Origin: an uncultured Caryophanales bacterium
GTDB lineage: Bacteria; Bacillota_I; Bacilli_A; RF39; UBA660
NCBI GenBank assembly: GCA_949948745.1
Contig: CATLHA010000008.1
Coordinates: 1-47,226, forward strand
DNA length: 47,226 nt
Direction: 5' to 3'
Numbering within the stretch: position 1 is the first letter of the stretch; each line of letters begins with the position of its first letter. A program made the position numbers and the translations under genes. This document shows positions 24,134 through 31,174 of the stretch, one piece after another. The notes beneath the pieces were generated by a model. That model was not told the DNA's origin and did no database searches. It saw only the letters and a program-made list of their open reading frames with translations.

Positions 24134-25096
24134 CTAATTTAATATTTCTAATAATTGTTTTTTTACTTCTTTAATTGTTTTATCCTTAATTTGTGCTGCG
24201 GCTTCCTGTTTTCCACCACCACCACTTAACTTTTCTAAAATTACGCCAACATCAATTTTTCCTTCGCTTCTAGCACTAATTCCTATATTTCCATCTACTA
24301 GTCTTCCTACCACAAATGAAGCTGTTACACCATTAAATTGAAGAAGCGTATCGGCGATTTTAGCTAGTTCTTCACGTTTATATTTGATAGATTCATCTCC
24401 TGCGGTTACTGCAAACCATTCATTGACAATTTCCACATCTATAATGACTTTTTGCCTTATAATATAGTCTTTAATATCTTGTTTTAAATAAAATTGTACT
24501 TTCGTTGGATCAGCTCCGAACGTTGCTAAGTGATATGCTGCGAAATAAGTTTTAGCATGTGTTTTTACTACAAAGTTATTAGTATCTAAGACAATTCCTC
24601 CTAAGATAGTAGTCGCTATTTCTGGTTCTAGTTTAATTCCATAATAGTATATTAGTTCAGTTACTAATTCACATGCACTGGATGATTCTGTATCGATTAA
24701 TAACATTCCATTCTGTATACTTGATGAGTTAGGCTGATGGTGATCAATTACTATAATATCAGAAAATTGATTGATTAAATCGCTATTCTGTAAAAGAAAT
24801 GGTTTATTTGTATCTACTATGATTAATAAGTTTTTATTTTTTTTCTTTTTTTCTAAATCTGTACTTTTTATAAAGTTCGATTTTAATGTCTGATTGATTA
24901 TTTTTTCTACTCCAGGCTCAAAGGTTTCATCATCTATAATTATATAAGCATCTCTATGAAATTTTCTAACAATATAGGACATACCTAGAGCCCCACCAAT
25001 CGCATCTAAGTCTAAATCTTTATGTCCAACTATGAATATAACTTCATGCTTTTTTATTATTTTTCTTAAGTCTTTTGCTCTTTCTAATATTCCCAT
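24134..25096 (-). CDS. DHH/DHHA1 phosphodiesterase, GdpP catalytic half only
   Basis: The 320-residue protein carries the DHH-family metal motifs GHKDLDLDAIGG (24-35), VDTNK near 95 and IDHHQPN near 118. A C-terminal DHHA1 domain ends in GGGGKQEAAAQI. It occupies the exact locus of gdpP (yybT), just before rplI and dnaB, and its motifs resemble GdpP more than NrnA. GdpP is about 650-660 residues and also has two membrane helices, a PAS and a degenerate GGDEF domain; all are absent. The short upstream gap holds a good promoter and no leftover coding sequence. It probably cleaves c-di-AMP or short oligonucleotides in the cytosol. The SD is AAAGGAG. Confidence 0.88.
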   Translation of the reverse strand: MGILERAKDLRKIIKKHEVIFIVGHKDLDLDAIGGALGMSYIVRKFHRDAYIIIDDETFEPGVEKIINQTLKSNFIKSTDLEKKKKNKNLLIIVDTNKPFLLQNSDLINQFSDIIVIDHHQPNSSSIQNGMLLIDTESSSACELVTELIYYYGIKLEPEIATTILGGIVLDTNNFVVKTHAKTYFAAYHLATFGADPTKVQFYLKQDIKDYIIRQKVIIDVEIVNEWFAVTAGDESIKYKREELAKIADTLLQFNGVTASFVVGRLVDGNIGISARSEGKIDVGVILEKLSGGGGKQEAAAQIKDKTIKEVKKQLLEILN

Positions 25097-25122
25097 AATG
25101 CTCCTTTCTAACTATGTAATTA

Positions 25123-25151
25123 ATTATACTACAAAATTACTTAACTGTCAC
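25123..25151 (-). promoter_or_regulatory. Sigma-A promoter of the gdpP-like to rlmH operon
   Basis: GTGACA (25146-25151), 17 bases, TATAAT (25123-25128) on the minus strand, about 27 bases before the start codon. Confidence 0.8.
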
Positions 25152-25195
25152 TTAGGCATTGTTTTTTTGTATTTTAAGAGATTAGGAAAATATTT

Positions 25196-26149
25196 CTACT
25201 TTTTTTCCTTTTTATAGACAATAACTGCATCTTCAAATCGATTATCATGACCATACTTTATGTCTGTTACTCCAGTAAATGAGTAATAATCATAAATAGT
25301 CCTTGGATAATATTTTTCTCTTTGATCTGGTTGGTATATGGATAAGTATGATTCTCTTTTATATTCATAAAGGTAACCTATAATTAAAATTCCATCTTTC
25401 TTTAGATAAGAAATTAATTTATCTGTTATTTTTTTAAACTCTTCTAATGGATTTTCTTTCCAAATATCATCTACATATCTAATAATATTTGATAAATTAA
25501 TGAAATCATATTTTTTTGTTAGGTGATATGGAAGTTCTTGAATAGAAAAATTTAAGAAGTTTATCGATAAATTTGAAATGCTATCTTGTAATTTTTGATA
25601 TTGCTCTTCTTCTATATAATTTAACATTCTTTCTAGATGTTGATATTCGGGTTCATCAGATGTAAAAAGTCTATCTGGTCTACGTATTTCGCTTCTTTTG
25701 TAAGTGTTAAACAGAAAATCCCAAAATTTTTGACTATCTCCTTTTATAAATGGATGAATTCGGTGATAAGTATCATAATTTAATACTTGCTTATTTATTT
25801 GGTTTGGTATTTGTAAATTTCTTGAAGATAGAAATTGAAAAAATTCTTGTTTTGGAAGATTTTCTATAAGTGCTGCTAATTTTAAATAATAGTAGGATTC
25901 TGTTAATGGATTTAAATCAAAGACGTCTATATTTTTTGCTCCTTTTAAAAAGTGTTCAAATACTTGATCTCCACTTCCCATTACTGTCAAGATGTCTTTT
26001 CCTTGTAAATCAAAAGGTTTCAGTTCTTCTTTTAGATTTTCTGTGGTAAAAGGATATAATTTACTACAACATCTTAATTTATCTGGATAGGATTCGCTGT
26101 TTTCTATCAAATTTTTAGCAAGTGATATTTTTTCTTCTAAATTTACCAT
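25196..26149 (-). CDS. DUF3419-like SAM-dependent transferase
   Basis: This 317-residue protein contains a Rossmann-type SAM-binding segment: ILTVMGSGDQVFEHFLKGA near 53-71, then VDVFDLNP-type residues near 75-81 and ESYYYLKLAAL. The GSGDQ plus DLNP plus LKLAA pattern recalls DUF3419/BtaA enzymes, which move the aminocarboxypropyl group of SAM onto lipids. That link is tentative; an ordinary methyltransferase is the alternative. A C-terminal segment near 230-250 (LISYLKKDGILIIGYLYEY) completes the fold. The ATG at 26149 follows GAGGTGAT. It stands alone between terminators and promoters. Confidence 0.65.
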   Translation of the reverse strand: MVNLEEKISLAKNLIENSESYPDKLRCCSKLYPFTTENLKEELKPFDLQGKDILTVMGSGDQVFEHFLKGAKNIDVFDLNPLTESYYYLKLAALIENLPKQEFFQFLSSRNLQIPNQINKQVLNYDTYHRIHPFIKGDSQKFWDFLFNTYKRSEIRRPDRLFTSDEPEYQHLERMLNYIEEEQYQKLQDSISNLSINFLNFSIQELPYHLTKKYDFINLSNIIRYVDDIWKENPLEEFKKITDKLISYLKKDGILIIGYLYEYKRESYLSIYQPDQREKYYPRTIYDYYSFTGVTDIKYGHDNRFEDAVIVYKKEKK

Positions 26150-26173
26150 TTTATCACCTCTTGTTAGTTTCCT

Positions 26174-26202
26174 ATTATACAATATTTTCTTTATTTGAAA
26201 AA
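26174..26202 (-). promoter_or_regulatory. Possible promoter of the DUF3419-like gene
   Basis: TATAAT (26174-26179) has TTTTTC 17 bases upstream on the minus strand. The -10 is perfect and the -35 weak; it overlaps the rpsR terminator tail. Confidence 0.45.
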
Positions 26203-26229
26203 GAAAAAAGATGAACTTTTGTCCATCTT
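26202..26229 (-). terminator. Terminator of rpsF-ssb-rpsR
   Basis: A 9-bp stem (26221-26229 with 26208-26216, one G-U pair) with a four-base loop and a T-run begins inside the rpsR stop codon. Confidence 0.9.
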
Positions 26230-26443
26230 ATTTTGTATAAGGTAATAATCCGATTGCACGAGCACGTTTAATTTGTTGAGCAATATATCTTTGATGTTTT
26301 GCACATGTTCCTGTAATTCTTCTAGGTAAAATTTTTCCCTTATCGTTGATATATTTCTTTAAAGTATCTACATCTTTATAATCGATATCTTTTCCTGTAC
26401 ACATGTAGCATACTTTTTTCTTTTTTCTATAAAATTCTGCCAT
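26228..26443 (-). CDS. rpsR: Ribosomal protein bS18
   Basis: This 71-residue small-subunit protein pairs with S6 on the platform of the 30S subunit. Core motifs are [20 protein letters not shown] and [14 protein letters not shown]. Cysteines CYMC near the N-terminus and another before KHQR resemble the zinc-binding form of S18. It is the last gene of the conserved rpsF-ssb-rpsR operon. The SD is AAGGAGA. Confidence 0.96.
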   Translation of the reverse strand: MAEFYRKKKKVCYMCTGKDIDYKDVDTLKKYINDKGKILPRRITGTCAKHQRYIAQQIKRARAIGLLPYTK

Positions 26444-26460
26444 GATTTTTTTCTCCTTCC

Positions 26461-26928
26461 TTAGAATGGTAATTCATCATCACTTATTTCAATTGAAGAA
26501 CCGAAATCTGCAAAAGGATCTGAAGATACATCTGTTGTTGGTGCAGCTGGTGCTGATTGTTCAAAATCATATGGTGTAGGACCATTTGATTGGTATCCAC
26601 TGTTTCCACTAGATTTTGTATCTAAAAATTGCACATTATCTGCAATAACTTCTGTAACATATCTTTTTGATCCATCTTGTGCATCGTATGATCTTGTTTG
26701 AATACGACCATCGATTGCTACTTGACTTCCTTTTGTTAAATAATTTTTAACATTTTCTGCTTGTTTTCTCCAAACAATAATGTTAATAAAATCTGCTTCA
26801 CGTTCTCCATTTTGATTTGTGAAATTTCTGTTTACTGCAATACTAAATGATGCAGTTGGAATGTTACTGCTTGTATATCTTAATTCTGGATCTTTTGTTA
26901 ATCTTCCGATTAAAAATACTTTGTTCAT
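26461..26928 (-). CDS. ssb: Single-stranded DNA-binding protein
   Basis: The 155-residue SSB has the OB fold in the first 105 residues ([18 protein letters not shown], then [15 protein letters not shown]). A flexible Ser-, Pro- and Ala-rich linker follows, then the acidic tip DDELPF that docks replication and repair partners. The complete tip suggests full function. The position between rpsF and rpsR is conserved in Firmicutes. The SD is AGAGGA. Confidence 0.97.
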   Translation of the reverse strand: MNKVFLIGRLTKDPELRYTSSNIPTASFSIAVNRNFTNQNGEREADFINIIVWRKQAENVKNYLTKGSQVAIDGRIQTRSYDAQDGSKRYVTEVIADNVQFLDTKSSGNSGYQSNGPTPYDFEQSAPAAPTTDVSSDPFADFGSSIEISDDELPF

Positions 26929-26941
26929 ATTAAATCCTCTC

Positions 26942-27232
26942 TTAATCTTCTACTCTTACTACGATATGACGAATGATGTTTTCATTGATACGACATACAC
27001 GATCAAATTCTTTTGTAGTTTCAAGATTTTCAGTTTCTACTGTGAATAGGAAATAATATCCAGTTTTATACTTGTTCATTTCATATGCTAGATCTCTTTG
27101 TCCCATTTCTTTTACTTCTTGAACTTTTCCACCATTAGAAGTTACAATCTCTTTCATATTGTCAGCAACAGCTTTGATTGCAGTTTCTTCTAAGTCAGGT
27201 CTAACGATAAACATTAATTCATATTTTCTCAT
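26942..27232 (-). CDS. rpsF: Ribosomal protein bS6
   Basis: The 96-residue protein has the S6 signatures YELMFIVRPDL at the start, RDLAYEMNKYKTGYYF in the middle and NIIRHIVVRVED at the end. It is the first gene of the rpsF-ssb-rpsR operon. A strong SD (AAAGGAGGTG) and a structured leader precede it. Confidence 0.97.
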   Translation of the reverse strand: MRKYELMFIVRPDLEETAIKAVADNMKEIVTSNGGKVQEVKEMGQRDLAYEMNKYKTGYYFLFTVETENLETTKEFDRVCRINENIIRHIVVRVED

Positions 27233-27296
27233 TGTTTACACCTCCTTTTGGACTTAAGGCCAACCATAAAAATTGGCAAGGAGTATTAAATACTCG
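27233..27296 (-). promoter_or_regulatory. Structured rpsF leader, candidate S6:S18 binding RNA
   Basis: The leader holds a GAGTAT/ATACTC hairpin near 27281-27295 and a GCCAA/TTGGC hairpin near 27262-27282, flanked by CTT/AAG. Firmicute rpsF leaders are known to bind the S6:S18 complex. Assignment is by position and structure only. Confidence 0.4.
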
Positions 27297-27301
27297 TTAG
27301 T

Positions 27302-27330
27302 ACTATAACAAAAAAAAGAGAGAATGTAAA
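27302..27330 (-). promoter_or_regulatory. Sigma-A promoter of rpsF-ssb-rpsR
   Basis: TTTACA (27325-27330), 17 bases, TATAGT (27302-27307) with TGT as extended -10, on the minus strand. Confidence 0.8.
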
Positions 27331-27370
27331 TGTTTTTTTCATTTTTTCTCACTTTCATTTTAATATTTTA

Positions 27371-27958
27371 TTATTGATACTTTGAAATTAATTCATTTCT
27401 TTTGTTAATCATTTTTTTTACTTTTTGAGCTTGTTCTTCTTCACGCTGACGACGCATAGCCTCTAATCGTGGTGCTTCTTCTTCTTGTCGTTTCTTCATG
27501 TCTTCTAACCTTTTTTGGCAATCTTCTCCATATCTTATTGCCCATTCTCTAACTCTTTTCATAGATTCAATATTAATTTCATTTTCTAACCAATGAATTA
27601 CATCTTCATTGGTAATACATTTTCCGTTATAATGAAATTTTCCATCTGGATGGCTTTTTTTCATAGAAGAGGATACTTCCCATTTTTTTGTTTCTACTCC
27701 TATACAAATTTCCATAAATGGTCTTGTTTCTTCATGATAATTTGGGTAGCAAAAAACAACTGGTATTTCTGTACCATACAAATAATAGTCATTTACTTTT
27801 TCTTCTTTTGATTCAATTAATATTTCTCCTTTTAATGCCCTTCTACTAGTTTTAACTGAGCACCAATAGGTACTATTCCAAAAATTTTCTATGTTTAATG
27901 CTGGTAATAATACCTTTTTTCTTTTTACTACAAATGCTTCTAATGTATTTTTCTCCAT
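27371..27958 (-). CDS. Unrecognised protein with a charged C-terminal coiled coil
   Basis: I do not recognise this 195-residue protein. It has a compact N-terminal domain (about 1-125) rich in aromatic residues, with Trp at several sites (NFWNSTYWCSV, KKWEVSS) and the stretch HPDGKFHYNGK. The last 65 residues are a continuous highly charged helix (RLEDMKKRQEEEAPRLEAM). No signal peptide or membrane helix is seen. The SD AAAGGAG is good. A GAGA/TCTC element with a T-run after the stop may be a weak terminator overlapping the rpsF promoter spacer. Confidence 0.7.
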   Translation of the reverse strand: MEKNTLEAFVVKRKKVLLPALNIENFWNSTYWCSVKTSRRALKGEILIESKEEKVNDYYLYGTEIPVVFCYPNYHEETRPFMEICIGVETKKWEVSSSMKKSHPDGKFHYNGKCITNEDVIHWLENEINIESMKRVREWAIRYGEDCQKRLEDMKKRQEEEAPRLEAMRRQREEEQAQKVKKMINKRNELISKYQ

Positions 27959-27998
27959 AAAATTTCTCCTTTGTATATATCTATCTTAATATAAAAAG

Positions 27999-28023
27999 AA
28001 AAAAAAGAACAGAAATATTCTTG
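27999..28023 (-). terminator. Weak terminator upstream of the coiled-coil gene
   Basis: A 6-bp stem (28018-28023 with 28006-28011, one G-U pair) is followed by seven T on the minus strand, about 29 bases after the stop at 28052. Confidence 0.5.
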
Positions 28024-28051
28024 ATTTTAACTTTTTACTATAAAATCTTCA

Positions 28052-28594
28052 TTACTTAATCTTTTGAATTGTATTTTCTTCTGTTTCTAACTTTCCTATC
28101 TTTGATGTTCCATCTGTTACTTTATATCCTTGTGATACAGTATATTTCTTTTTTTCTATTTCTATTTCTTGAATATTTCCCATCCATTTATTTTTATTAG
28201 TCATATCATCAATTGTATCAAATATTATCATATATCTTTCTCCAATACCTGCTGTATCTTCTTGAAAAAGTTGAAAAACACTTGCTGTAGACATTTCCAT
28301 TTCTTTTCCATTTATCCTAATTTCTATAATTTTTTGATATCCGAAAACATCATAGGAATATTCTTGATTTCCTATTTCTTCAAAATTTGATTCTTCTCTA
28401 AATTCTTGTTTAATTAAAACACTATTTTGATTTTTATCTATTTGGATGACTACCTTTTCTGAAGTATTATCTAAATTTTTTTGTTCTCTTCTTTGTAAAG
28501 TTAATTGATTATCATCTTCATCATAGGTAGCTTTCATTCCATCTACTTTTATTTTTGCTAGTGTAGCAAATTCTAACATTGATTCTAAAAACAT
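28052..28594 (-). CDS. Unrecognised beta-rich protein
   Basis: I do not recognise this 180-residue acidic protein. Alternating hydrophobic and charged residues suggest mostly beta-strands, as in KVVIQIDKNQNSVLIKQEF near 47-65 and KIIEIRINGKEMEM near 88-101. No signal peptide, membrane helix or cysteine is seen. Its look recalls DUF1934-type barrels, but I cannot support homology. It has its own promoter and terminator, and the SD GGGGGAT precedes the ATG. Confidence 0.65.
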   Translation of the reverse strand: MFLESMLEFATLAKIKVDGMKATYDEDDNQLTLQRREQKNLDNTSEKVVIQIDKNQNSVLIKQEFREESNFEEIGNQEYSYDVFGYQKIIEIRINGKEMEMSTASVFQLFQEDTAGIGERYMIIFDTIDDMTNKNKWMGNIQEIEIEKKKYTVSQGYKVTDGTSKIGKLETEENTIQKIK

Positions 28595-28658
28595 TTTTAA
28601 TCCCCCTAATACTTATTTTCTTTTTTTATTTAGTTATAATATTTAAAAAGTGTATTTT

Positions 28659-28687
28659 ATTATATAAAAAATAAAAGAAAAAAGCAA
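28659..28687 (-). promoter_or_regulatory. Sigma-A promoter overlapping a terminator
   Basis: TTGCTT (28682-28687), 17 bases, TATAAT (28659-28664) on the minus strand. The -35 lies inside the stem of the preceding terminator. Confidence 0.6.
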
Positions 28688-28704
28688 GAAATTTTTGCTT
28701 TTTT
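28670..28704 (-). terminator. Terminator of the BI-1 family gene
   Basis: A 10-bp stem (28695-28704 with 28678-28687) with a seven-base loop and T-rich tail follows the stop at 28713. Confidence 0.85.
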
Positions 28705-28712
28705 GCTTTTTT

Positions 28713-29357
28713 CTAATCATCGTTAATATTTCCAAATAATCTTAATAAATCATAAATGATATTAATAAAGTCTAAATATAATTGGAATGCACTAATTACT
28801 GCTAAGTTTTCATCATCAATCATTCCTTCTAGTCTTTTTACTTGTTGAATATCGTATGCAATATATCCTAAGAATACTACAATACTTATACATGTAACAA
28901 TAATATCAAATGTGTTATTTCCTATAAAAATATTAATTACTGAACATATAATTACTCCTAATAGAATCATAAGTAAATATGTTCCTATCTTACTTAAATC
29001 CATCTTTGTATAATATCCAATTAGTGCAAAAATTAGGAATAATGCTGCAGCAACTAAGAATACCATTAATATAGATTCTAGTTTATATATTACAAATACA
29101 CTTGAGAAGCTAAGTCCACTTAAAAATGAATATAGTAAGTAACATGTTTTTGCTGTTACTGGACTCATCTTAGTAATTCTTGCACTTAGGAATATAGCAA
29201 CTCCTAGTTCTAGTATTACTAAAAATATATAGGTACTTCCCGTAAAAATAAATTCTAGCATATCTTGATTATTTTGCACATAATACCCTGTTAAAAATGT
29301 GATTAATAATCCAATAAACAAATACATAAATGTTTTTGGATAAATTTTATTTTTCAT
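28713..29357 (-). CDS. BI-1 (Bax inhibitor-1/YetJ) family membrane protein
   Basis: The 214-residue protein has seven predicted membrane helices and the BI-1 signature near the C-terminus: AYDIQQVKRL near 167-176, then NLAVISAFQLYLDFINIIYDLLRLFG. The Asp of YDIQ and the Asp of YLDFIN correspond to the pH-sensing pair of B. subtilis YetJ, a calcium leak channel. The calcium role here is inferred from family. The SD GAAGGGTGA precedes the ATG. It lies 62 bases after ychF. Confidence 0.9.
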   Translation of the reverse strand: MKNKIYPKTFMYLFIGLLITFLTGYYVQNNQDMLEFIFTGSTYIFLVILELGVAIFLSARITKMSPVTAKTCYLLYSFLSGLSFSSVFVIYKLESILMVFLVAAALFLIFALIGYYTKMDLSKIGTYLLMILLGVIICSVINIFIGNNTFDIIVTCISIVVFLGYIAYDIQQVKRLEGMIDDENLAVISAFQLYLDFINIIYDLLRLFGNINDD

Positions 29358-29419
29358 TCTTTCACCCTTCTTTAGTATACTCTTTTTGTCGTGTATACAT
29401 TCTTTTTTTAATCTCTCTA

Positions 29420-30520
29420 TTAAACATTAAATCTAAAATGACAGATATCGCCATCTTGCATTAAATATTCTTTTCCCTCAAGTCTAAACTTTCCTGCTTC
29501 TTTTACTTTTAATTCACTTCCACATTCAATTAAATCTTGGTAAGAAATAACTTCTGCACGAATGAATCCTTTTTCAAAATCACTATGGATAATACCAGCA
29601 CATTGTTTTGCATTCATCCCTGTTTTATATGTCCATGCTCTAACTTCATCTGTTCCTACTGTAAAATAAGTAGAAAGTCCTAGTAATTCATAAGTAGCTT
29701 GAATCAATTGATCTAAACCACTCATATCTAATTCTAGTGCCTCTAACATTTCTTTTTTATCTGCATCTTCTAGTTGGCTTAATTCTTCTTCAATCTTGGC
29801 ACACACTTTAATAACTTTAGCATTTTCTTTAGATGCATATTCTTTTACTGATTTTACATAAATATTATCTTCTTCTGATAATTCTTCTTCATTGATATTT
29901 GCCATATAAATAATTGGCTTTAATGTTAAAAAGTTATAAGATTTGATGGCAAGTAATTCATCTTCTGTAAAATCTACAGAACGAAGAGCTTGATTTCTTT
30001 CTAATGCACTTTTTGCTTTTTCTAAAGCATCTAATTCAATCTGATCTTCTTTTTCTTTAGATGCTCTTAATTTTTTTGAAATTTTTTCTATTCTATTTCC
30101 GATACTTTCTAAATCTGCCAAAATTAATTCTAGATTTATAATCTCTATATCACGAATTGGATCAATTCCACCTTCTACGTGAATAATATCAGAATTTTCA
30201 AAACATCTAACAACTTCTACAATTGCGTCTGTTTCTCTAATATGTGATAAAAACTTATTTCCTAAACCCTCTCCTTGACTGGCCCCTTTTACAAGACCAG
30301 CAATATCAGTAAATTCATATGCAGTTGGTATTAGTCTTGCTGGATGATACATTTCATTTAGTATATCTAATCTTTTATCTGGTACAGTAACTACTCCTAC
30401 ATTTGGATCAATTGTCGCAAATGGATAGTTTGCTGCTAAAATACTTTTTTTTGTAATTGCATTGAATAATGTTGATTTTCCTACATTTGGTAATCCTACA
30501 ATTCCTGCAGTTAATCCCAT
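29420..30520 (-). CDS. ychF: Redox-regulated ATPase/GTPase YchF (OLA1 family)
   Basis: This 366-residue P-loop protein of the Obg-related TRAFAC group binds ribosomes and hydrolyses ATP in characterised homologs. GLPNVGKS is at residues 9-16, YPFATIDPNVGVV follows near 33, DIAGLVKGAS is the G3 region near 72, and a C-terminal TGS domain ends in MQDGDICHFRFNV. B. subtilis yyaF holds the same place left of parAB. The SD AGAGGG and an extended -10 promoter precede it. Confidence 0.96.
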   Translation of the reverse strand: MGLTAGIVGLPNVGKSTLFNAITKKSILAANYPFATIDPNVGVVTVPDKRLDILNEMYHPARLIPTAYEFTDIAGLVKGASQGEGLGNKFLSHIRETDAIVEVVRCFENSDIIHVEGGIDPIRDIEIINLELILADLESIGNRIEKISKKLRASKEKEDQIELDALEKAKSALERNQALRSVDFTEDELLAIKSYNFLTLKPIIYMANINEEELSEEDNIYVKSVKEYASKENAKVIKVCAKIEEELSQLEDADKKEMLEALELDMSGLDQLIQATYELLGLSTYFTVGTDEVRAWTYKTGMNAKQCAGIIHSDFEKGFIRAEVISYQDLIECGSELKVKEAGKFRLEGKEYLMQDGDICHFRFNV

Positions 30521-30547
30521 AATAATCCCTCTTTCCTATCAATTTAT

Positions 30548-30556
30548 AGTATAACA
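30548..30556 (-). promoter_or_regulatory. Extended -10 promoter for ychF
   Basis: TGT followed by TATACT on the minus strand, about 28 bases before the start; TTAATC lies 16 bases upstream as a weak -35. Confidence 0.55.
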
Positions 30557-30595
30557 TATTCTTATTGAAGATTAATCATTATTTCATTAGTTTTG

Positions 30596-31090
30596 TTATA
30601 TTAGAAATAGTTTCTTTTCATAAAAATTTTCTTTATTATGTCTACAGCGAAATTCAAAATCATGTTTTCTTACTAGTGAAATAGATGGTAGATTATTTGT
30701 TACTATATATGCAACCATACTTTCATAATTAATTTTAGATTCTTGAATTAAATGTTGTAATAGTTTGTTACCACATCCTTGATTTCTATAATCTGGATGT
30801 ATAATAATACAAGCTTCCCCAATCTTATCCATTGGAGTTTTTTCAGATGTTCTAAATTTACGACGAATTACCATATATGTTTGAAGATTCTTAACTACTG
30901 GTGTAACTGATCCATAACCTATTAAATCGTGATTATCATACATTGCATAGTTTTGTGATAGAGATAATTCGTCAATACTTTCCTGGTTGCATAAAAAACA
31001 TTTTTTCTCTTTATCCCAAGTATAAGCTTTTGAATAAACATTCATTACTTCTTCCACATTTTTATTATCCATTAACCTAAAATTTATCAT
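30596..31090 (-). CDS. GNAT-family N-acetyltransferase
   Basis: The 164-residue protein has the acetyl-CoA-binding motif A of the GNAT fold, IIIHPDYRNQGCGNKLLQHL near 95-115, with the pyrophosphate-binding QGCGNK. A hydrophobic strand VAYIVTNNLPSISLVRKHDF follows. The substrate (protein, small amine or antibiotic) cannot be read from the sequence. The SD AGGGGGAA and a good promoter precede it; ychF starts about 75 bases downstream with its own promoter. Confidence 0.85.
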   Translation of the reverse strand: MINFRLMDNKNVEEVMNVYSKAYTWDKEKKCFLCNQESIDELSLSQNYAMYDNHDLIGYGSVTPVVKNLQTYMVIRRKFRTSEKTPMDKIGEACIIIHPDYRNQGCGNKLLQHLIQESKINYESMVAYIVTNNLPSISLVRKHDFEFRCRHNKENFYEKKLFLI

Positions 31091-31117
31091 TTCTTTCCCC
31101 CTGTTTTTTTATTTGAT

Positions 31118-31146
31118 ATTTTACTACTTTTTAACAAAAATGGCAA
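31118..31146 (-). promoter_or_regulatory. Sigma-A promoter of the GNAT gene
   Basis: TTGCCA (31141-31146), 17 bases, TAAAAT (31118-31123) on the minus strand. Confidence 0.65.
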
Positions 31147-31173
31147 TAAAAAAAGACAACTGATGTTGTCTTT
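31147..31173 (-). terminator. Terminator of the parA-parB-mscS-DUF951-abgT operon
   Basis: A 9-bp perfect stem (31165-31173 with 31152-31160) with a four-base loop and a T7 run lies two bases after the abgT stop. Confidence 0.9.
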
Positions 31174-31174
31174 G

